From Ixodes scapularis (lineage: Eukaryota > Arthropoda > Arachnida > Ixodida > Ixodidae): a stretch of 64,000 nt of DNA. Shown here piece by piece: positions 57,002 through 64,000 of this stretch (position 1 is its first letter; each line of letters begins with the position of its first letter). A program made the position numbers and the translations under genes. The stretch covers positions 84,949,816 through 85,013,815 of the forward strand of contig NW_024609846.1 of assembly GCF_016920785.2 (NCBI RefSeq). Reading direction: 5' to 3'. The notes under the pieces are model-generated. The model searched no databases, had not been told where the DNA came from, and saw only the letters and a program-made list of their open reading frames with translations.

Positions 57002-57693
57002 GGAAAATTATTAGTTTTCAATATAATTGAGTAATTCATTAATTTTGACTGATTAGATTGTTAATGATTAATTTTAAAGGGATGGTTTCAATTAGAATCT
57101 TGCTAGGCATCATTGAAAACTGCTAAATACTCCCATGTTACAGTTATACAAAGCACGCACAGTATTTCATGGCATTCCGAAAAAATGCTTCATTGGGACG
57201 CATTTCTGGGTTTTGGTTTATTATCGAAGTGCATCTCCGCATGGGCAGTCCTGCCCCCCGTATCTAAAACGTGCAATGTGCGTGTGCCACCACGCATCTC
57301 ATGTAAAGGTGCATATTCACACTGGCACCGACATCAAAAAGGCAAACCTCATGTGACAGTCCAGAGGTTTTCTTATTTTGCCTCTTTTATGTGCTGTGCG
57401 TGGTGGTGCAAGCACGCATGTTTTAGTCATTGGAGGGGGGGGGGGGGGGGTGCAAGATCGCCTGTTGTGATAAGAACTTGAAATCCAGAAATTCATCCAA
57501 ATTGGGCATTTTTTTCGGAACGCCATAAAATGCCGCGTGCGCCTTACATCTTTGTAACGTGGTTGTACTTGGTAGTTTTCGATGATGCCCAGCGAGATCC
57601 TAATTTAAACCATGCATTTCGAATCAATAATTAATAATTTACTCGTAATTAATTAATTACCCAATTATATTGAACACTAATCATTTTCCTTAA
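56998..57693. mobile_element. TTAA-chain element C
   Basis: Inverted ends of about 48 bp start TTAAGGAAAATTATTAGTTT on the left; the reverse complement of the right end starts TTAAGGAAAATGATTAGTGT. Both continue CAATATAATTG. The interior has a G tract at 57437. It shares TTAA 57690-57693 with element D. Confidence 0.85.
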
Positions 57694-58657
57694 AGGGGCC
57701 CTGCAAGGACTTTCTTTACTGGTTTATAATTAGCACCGAACCTGAGTGCACTGAACGTAGTCACTTCATGAAACTTTACCTTTCTCGAATTTCGCTTTAT
57801 TTTAAAAGTGATAGGCAAATTAAAATTAGAAAAACAAGCAAAAAATAACCTCCTTATGATGTCCCTGGTTGCTTGAGTGGCCGTGAACTAGAGGAGGGTT
57901 AGTAAGCTCAGCGAGCGCTCACGGCGGCTGCACTTTGTGTCGACTGCTGGAGGGTGCGCCACTAAAGCATGTTCTGGATAGGCCGTATGAAGCGGGCAGC
58001 CAGGGCGGCTCGCATTGTATTTGCTGCACGATTAAACACTAATTCGGCATGGCACTTTATTGGCCGCAAACGACAGCAAACACGGGGTAAAGATCGGTTT
58101 AGAACTGGAGCCACTTCTTGTTGCCATACCGCCAAACGGCCGAATCTGTGTTGAAGGCCATCGGAACGACCGCAGCGTCGCCGTGTACATCCGGGACCTT
58201 TCTGCGCTTGCTGCTTGTCGGTGCCTGATCCCACTACCCCTTTCTAGTATGCGCCACCTTTTTTACCGCTTGGTGGCGGGTAGGTCGACAAGTCATTTCT
58301 GGTTTCCGGACTTTGTAAACTGCATTTGTTTCTTTTCTGATCTAAAATACTGAACAAAAACCACCTTCATAAATATTTAAAACGGTTCGCACCACTTATA
58401 TTTTATATTTCGACTAAAAAAAAAGCTTTTAGCGGATCTGACCGGTAGTAAGTCCAGGACCAAAGACCTCACGTATCGCGCGCTTTCGGCACCGCAGGTC
58501 GCCCCGGAGGTGGGAGAGGTTTCTGCGTCGTCTGGTTAAAATATGGCGCACTGATGTTTAGTTACTCTCTCCATGCCCGCTGGCTTGCCCGAACCTCAAG
58601 AGACGTGGAAACCACAAAAAAGGTAGACGCTTAAATATGATTGCAGGGCCCCTTTAA
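57690..58657. mobile_element. TTAA-chain element D
   Basis: Left end TTAAAGGGGCCCTGCAAGG, right end TTGCAGGGCCCCTTTAA. TTAA at 58654-58657 closes the chain next to the right arm of the outer element. The interior is non-coding. Confidence 0.85.
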
Positions 58658-58759
58658 TGGGCCCTTTGACACAGACCACTACGGCATAAATTTTTTTTTC
58701 TGTGCGATGCATAGTTATTGCAGGAACGATTTTGCCCGCATTTCCGGAACTGCCCTGTA

Positions 58760-60674
58760 ATGCCACAGTATGAAGGCACTTAATTACTGGTTTTCTGATA
58801 TAGCGCAGGCACTATTAGGAACAGCACTGTCAAGATCAGCGATTTCCCTACACCCCCCCTGTTTTTTTCTGAAGGCACCCCCTTGTTTGCAACAACTCCT
58901 ATATTCTCCCCTTCCCTCCCTCCCCCCCCCTCCCTCCCTCCCTCCCTCCCTCCCTCCCTCCCTCCCCCCCCCCCCCCCCCTTTTAATTTCAATTCCTGGG
59001 GAAACTCCTGGTCAAGATCGTGATCATATCCGCATATGCACGTTGGAACAAGGAAGTTTGCTGCTGCGTGCTGGCCTCTGCTTCTACAGTATGAATGAGT
59101 GCAGATCTGACATTTGTGCATATCCTGTTGCAGCACGTGTGGGAACTTGTAATTATGAAAGAAGACCCCTGGCTTGGGTGTCGGGTGCAGTCTGGAGGCC
59201 TGCTCTTTTGCATCTGCTTACTTTTCTAGAGCTGCTTTTTGGATAGTTTGCACTATTGATTGACAGATGGTGCATCACTGCTCATGGCAACATTGCACTT
59301 GCTGCAGGGTCTCCTCTAAGTATCAGTAGGGCCTGATGCCACTATGCCAAAGGTGTCAGGCCCAACTGATATATTTTCCTTATCTGCAATAGTTGCTTGA
59401 GATACTGCTGCTATTTGTTTATAAATACCTGCAACATCTCCAAATAAAAGTAAGAAAGAGCAGTTAAAACTAACAGGACTGCAGAGATGAAAAGAGGAAG
59501 AGAGGATGCCTTGACAGGAGGGGGAAAACTGGACTAGAATGTGTCTTAAAAGATGTATATTCTAATAGCATAGTAAAGCAGTTTTCTGTCTACATTAGAC
59601 TAAAACGTTGACCTTTGAACGAAATCGAGCTGTCTATAAACTTTGTTTTTGTGCTGATTCACTGGGTGTATAACTTGCAGGCTTGGTACACAATTGTGGA
59701 GTACGGTGGTTAGCGGCCATATTAACCCGAAAAATTTAATACAACTGCTGGTGACCTCCAGGCCCGCTCTAAGCAGGTGCTTGCGTAGATGGCCAGAAAA
59801 TGCATATATGCAAAAGGCCAAACTTTCTTGAAGATGGATTGAGGTACCTAGTTTCTGTGCTGGAATCCCACTTGAAATGCCTGTAGAGCAAGCAGCCTTT
59901 GCTGTTTGCCACGGCACGATCACAACTACACGGTGCAGCTTACGAAGAGACCTGTACTTGTTTCATTGCAGGCTGTTTCATACGAGACTCACCTTGACTT
60001 GGAACGGGGAGCTCACGGAGTACACTGCACCATTTTTTCTCAGCCAAGGTTCGGCATAGATAGTGGCCATCCATTAGCTATTCTTAGTTGTTGACTTCAT
60101 TGTATAAATAAAGCAAATTTCAAGATCACACCAATTCTGAATTCAGTCACTTTGGGTAAGGGTAAGGCAGCTTTAACATGAAGAAAACTAAAATAAGGAA
60201 GGATGGCTATGTGCTCTTCTTTTTTTTATTTGCGTAACAAAACTCGTGACTCGTGTAATGCGACATACAGCATGCCTACCATACAATAACCTGAAGTCGG
60301 TGAAAGTTAATGTTTTTATTATGTAATCGAAAGATTTGTTTGTGCTGGACTTTCATTCTTTGCCCATCTCTTCACAGAGACCATGAAATAATGACTCATA
60401 AGTGCTCAGAATAAACTCCTGTTTATGTGACATGAAACTAGGTTTTTTCCAAGAAAAGCATTTGCTACTGCCATTGAGAAAGCTGCTACGAAAAAGAGGG
60501 TAGTCTGCTGGCACTGTAATGCAATTCAAGGTGGAACAGACAACACATCACGAAGGGTACATAGAATTTTTCAAGCACCAAAATTATAAAGGAGGGAAAG
60601 CCCTTGTAACCACTGCCAACTTGGGGCACCAGTGCTTTGCCGAAATCAGACAGAGATCACAATGATCTCAAGAG
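58760..60674. other. region downstream of the TE chain, no gene seen
   Basis: Contains a (TCCC)n microsatellite with flanking poly-C (58910-58981). The open frame 58770-59246 across it is low-complexity. AATAAA occurs at about 59441 and 60107 on the plus strand; these could end an unseen transcript, but no exon was recognised. Confidence 0.5.
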
Positions 60675-63600
60675 CAGTGATGTGATTGCTGCGCCAAATG
60701 CGCCAAACTGCGTCAAGGGGCTAACCCTGCTACATCCTGCTACATTTCTCCAAAATATGGGTAATTTGCGCCACGCCTGCGCCAAAGGATCAATTTAGGT
60801 CTCCTTTCAAAACCGAAACTAAACTAAGTACTGTTATTGAGCAGGCGTGTGTTATCTGGCGCAAGTGGCCACCTGGCACAATGTACTCTGCATCAATTGT
60901 CCACCCGGTCTTGCATGGTTTTCCCAGCGTCTCGCGTTTCGCGCTCTCGTCTTGTGAATCTCGTCTCTCGTCTCTTTTTTTTTTTTTTTTTCAGCGATAG
61001 ACGCGGATGTGTGCAGACGCTCCGACGCTAGCGTGCCGGGTACCAGCTATGCCGTCATGCTGTGAAACAAAACCACGTTTTTGTGCGGCAGAAGTTACTT
61101 TGTGAGCTGAAGCAACGGCCATGGGAAAACTATATTTGGTCACTGCCTTTCAGTCACCGTGGTCGCGCGGCGTCGAATGTTGCCGTCCCCAGATCATTGC
61201 GGATATAGTACTTTCTAAAATGAAACCAAGTACCGCAGTATGTTCATCAACATTCCTGATCTTGTTTAAATCATACGTTACTACAAAAATCCATCTTTAA
61301 TTCAAAGACTGCTCTGTCAATGTATTGATTATCTAGATTCCTCTCGGTGGGCCTTCTTTCGAGAGGGACCTCGGTACGTGAAAAATCTGCCGTGAAAGAA
61401 CGTTGGTGAAAAGAAGTGAGCTAAAGCAAAGAAGGCGATGTCTGCACGCTGAACCGGCACAGCGTGCTTGTTTGTCTCGAGTTCAGTCGTTGCACAAAGT
61501 GCTCCAAGAACGTTTTGAGGCTGGCTCGCATGCAATGTCTTGCATCGATGCACTCAGGTTCCTTATTTTTTTTTGTGTGTTTAGCTTGTACCTTGTTTGC
61601 CGGCCTGGCAAGCACGCGCCACTGGACTGCTTTTGTCGAATGCTCGAAAGTTACATTTTGTGTACAATTTTGGGGATAAGTTAGCGACGGAGCTAAGGGG
61701 CATGGTTTCGGTTTCGATCGGACAGCCGTTGTCTGCGCTCGCGCGACGAAGCATGCCCAACAGCAAGCCTGCCGAAGTTGGCCTCACGAGCATGCGAACA
61801 TGATTGCGTGACTGAGGCACCAGCTGGGACGCTTGCAATTCATTGTTTTACGTTTTCTTACTTTTGACGAAAATCTGGCACGTCAGGAACCAGTAAAACG
61901 ATGGCAAGCGGTTTTTTCGAAGCTGCTTGGCAATGCCTACAGCACTGTACACTTGTGGGATGTCTGAGCAGTAAAAACAGAAGCAGCGAGTTCCGTCGCA
62001 ACACGTCACATCAAAACACAACACAACACAAAGTGTCTTTCGTTTGTACAGTACTTAAAACGAATATTTTTATTTTCCTAAAAATATCTGCTCTGAAATC
62101 CACTTTTGCTGCTCCGAAGCACCGTCTTGGCTGCTCCAAAAACCGCTTTTGACGCTGCAAAACACTGTATTAAAGGGACCATGAAATTATTTTAAAATCG
62201 AGTTTCATCCACCGCACGTCGTAAAAGGTGTGAAAAGAAACACAAAAACACAAAAATAGGGAGCCCAAAAAAATTATTTGCTATAGAACTTTCAAAAGAA
62301 AACTGGACTCTTTTGCGCCTTCCTTCCTTCGCCTGTTCACTACGATGCATACGCAGAATCGGTGCACGTCAGCCGAATCCACATCGCCTATTGGGTAAGA
62401 GCCTACCTCACCAGCACCGCGATCGTAAACAATAAATAGCCGGCGAATGTTTCCTAAAAGTTTTGTTAAATAATATTCAGACCCACATTTTGTAGCATAA
62501 TTAGAGATGTGTGGCGAAAATTGCCAAATTTGATAATGCTGAGAGCCAAGCGCCATCTATCGTGTGGTAAACGAAGCAACTACTGCGCGTGCGCAGTAGG
62601 GCAGGGCCGCCAGTTACTTGGGTGACGGCGACCGACGAACATTTATTTTCTTTGTTTTCCTTCCTCTCAAAACTCTGACTGACTGAACGTTTATTTTTCT
62701 ACGTGTTCTTCCCGCGCGTGCCGACTTCAAGCAGCAAGAAAACAGTACTTAAAACAGACCACGACGAACAAGAACGCTGGATTCACCGACTCCGACGAAG
62801 CGTATAGGCCTAGCAGGCATTCCGACTCGGCGCTGCGTTGCTTCGTCGCAAGACCGTCTGCCTACGACCGGCTGGCGTGCTTAATGGAATATGCCCGCGC
62901 GACCCTTGTGGACCCTTCCCGTATTATAGTTTGATCACTGACCTCAATTCTAGATTAAGAGGTGAGGAGGTCAATCTCTTCCCCTTGTTTTCCGAGGCAG
63001 TGTTGACGAACACTCGTCGAAAAGGGACTCTCGTCGATTCTATCTTCTTGTTTTGTGTGATATAGAGCTGAAATAAACGCCGTATGGATTGCCTTCGTAA
63101 CACGGTATGTACACTTTGTTATTGGTATGCCATTTTTATTCTGACAGACTGCACGTCACTGTCGACCCCGGTCCAACCTTTCTTTGCCGAGTGTCGCGTC
63201 AGTATCGAGTTGCAATCGTAAAAGAACGGTCCCGAAGCGCTTACCAACAGCGCGAATACAAGACTTCCATCAAGCGCGCGCGTCCGCTCCGAGTGTAAGC
63301 AGGTATTTACGTGGCTCTTGCTGACACTCGTAGTTCAAACGTATCTTTTTTAACGTCGGCTCGCTCCTGCATCTCCGAGGCCGCGAAAAACGCCATCTAC
63401 GTCGCTTTGCAAACGACTGACACGGGCCGGCCCTTCTGCCAACAATGACGGGGTGGTGACAAGACTCGCTGCACTTCCCAACAGGCATACCGGCGTATGG
63501 GACTAGTCCCATGCTGTCGCTGTAGCGCAACATATCTCATTGAATTTCGCTCAGCTGCGATGCGGCGATGAGAGGCGCCGATTCAGGAAATACGTCGGTG

Positions 63601-63972
63601 ACATCAGCGCAGTAAAACCTACCGGCGCACCCCAACTCGTTGCCGCTAACACTCCCATTTTCCTACTGCCGAGAGAACTTCCGGTTCCGGAAACGGTCTA
63701 CGTCACGGCTTCTTTTGCGGTCAGTTGGAGAGAATGAAAAAGTCGATATTTCAATAATTTTTTGTGTAAAAGTTAATAAACCGAGACGAAAACGGATGCC
63801 TGTTCGGCATTCAGTGAACATTGACGGTTTAATGTAAAAGTTATCTGGAAAAAGTAAAAAGGTCATTTCATGGTCCCTTTAATTGCTCCAAAGGCCACAT
63901 TTGCTGCTCCAAAACAATGTTTTTGTCGCTCCGAAACCTGCGCCAAAATGGCTTAGGCCAATCACATCACTG
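60675..63972. mobile_element. 3.3-kb TIR element with CAGTGATGTGATTG ends (hAT-like)
   Basis: The left end CAGTGATGTGATTGCTGCGC and the right end, read inversely, CAGTGATGTGATTGGCCTAA share 14 terminal bases, and GCGCC occurs further in on both sides. CAAGAG flanks both ends (60669-60674 and 63973-63978). hAT elements give 8-bp duplications, so the superfamily is unsure. Removing the nested TTAA element leaves about 1.6 kb, which contains repeated TGCTCC-AAA motifs (TTTGCTGCTCCGAAGCACCG, TTTGCTGCTCCAAAACAATG). No transposase was recognised. Confidence 0.75.
62170..63882. mobile_element. nested TTAA element (1.7 kb)
   Basis: Left end TTAAAGGGACCATGAAATTA; the right end, read inversely, is TTAAAGGGACCATGAAATGA. 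TTAA stands at both borders. It is inserted inside the 60675-63972 element, splitting its TGCTCC repeat zone. The interior has a palindrome near 62582 (ACTGCGCGTGCGCAGT) and an AATAAA at about 63071. No transposase was recognised. Confidence 0.82.
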
Positions 63973-64000
63973 CAAGAGGCAAAGAAGGGTTATCCGTGCA

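Larger units (their letters stand above)
55416..58759. mobile_element. outer palindromic TA element, split by a chain of four TTAA elements
   Basis: The left arm (55416-55505) starts TACAGGGCGTTTCCGGAAAC. The right arm (58665-58759) is its inverse, ending TTTCCGGAACTGCCCTGTA. The arms pair through AAAATCGTTCCTGC, ACTATGCATCGCA and CTGTGTCAAAGG. TA flanks both ends. Between the arms lie about 3.15 kb of other elements, so the original palindrome of roughly 190 bp was opened at its centre. Confidence 0.85.

Noticed and set aside
58770..59246. 158-codon open frame
   Set aside because: It runs through a (TCCC)n microsatellite and poly-C; the proline/serine run is low-complexity.

Overview
The window is arthropod nuclear DNA, most likely from an ixodid tick. 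The signs are compact exons with GT/AG borders in large repeat-packed introns, many TTAA- and TA-flanked MITEs, and a truncated non-LTR retrotransposon with reverse transcriptase and RNase H. The species call is an inference. Three genes are supported, all read by eye from translated exons and splice phases.

(1) PRODH, mitochondrial proline dehydrogenase, lies on the minus strand. Ten coding exons run from the ATG at 44477 down to 2238. Every splice phase is compatible. They give about 540 residues; the last C-terminal exon(s), expected to carry the substrate-binding arginine pair, lie off the left edge. Intron 1 is about 20.3 kb. (2) Inside that intron, on the plus strand, sits an intronless carbohydrate (chondroitin/dermatan 4-O-type) sulfotransferase at 42557-43516, with a poly(A) signal at 43853. 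(3) MRPL20 (bL20m) lies on the plus strand as four exons, 45085-55159, giving a complete 149-residue protein. PRODH and MRPL20 are head to head with 607 bp between their ATGs, so two mitochondrial proteins may share a bidirectional promoter region.

The rest is mostly transposable-element sediment. PRODH introns hold TTAA-flanked MITEs (4423-5795, 11770-13135, 17530-19297), each interrupted by later insertions. They also hold pogo-like and Tc1-like TA elements, a 1.9-kb element with 140-bp inverted termini, a hAT transposase remnant, a tRNA-derived SINE, a 5'-truncated tRNA-Ser(AGA) and two long foldbacks. The 35-42 kb part of intron 1 is a patchwork of large inverted elements. MRPL20 introns hold two non-LTR pieces, a 78-bp minisatellite and a 1.35-kb TIR element. 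Downstream of MRPL20 is the most striking structure: four TTAA elements joined end to end at shared TTAA sites, all inside a split palindromic TA element (55416-58759). At 60675-63972 a 3.3-kb TIR element contains a nested 1.7-kb TTAA element.

No CRISPR array, operon, rRNA or intact functional tRNA was seen.
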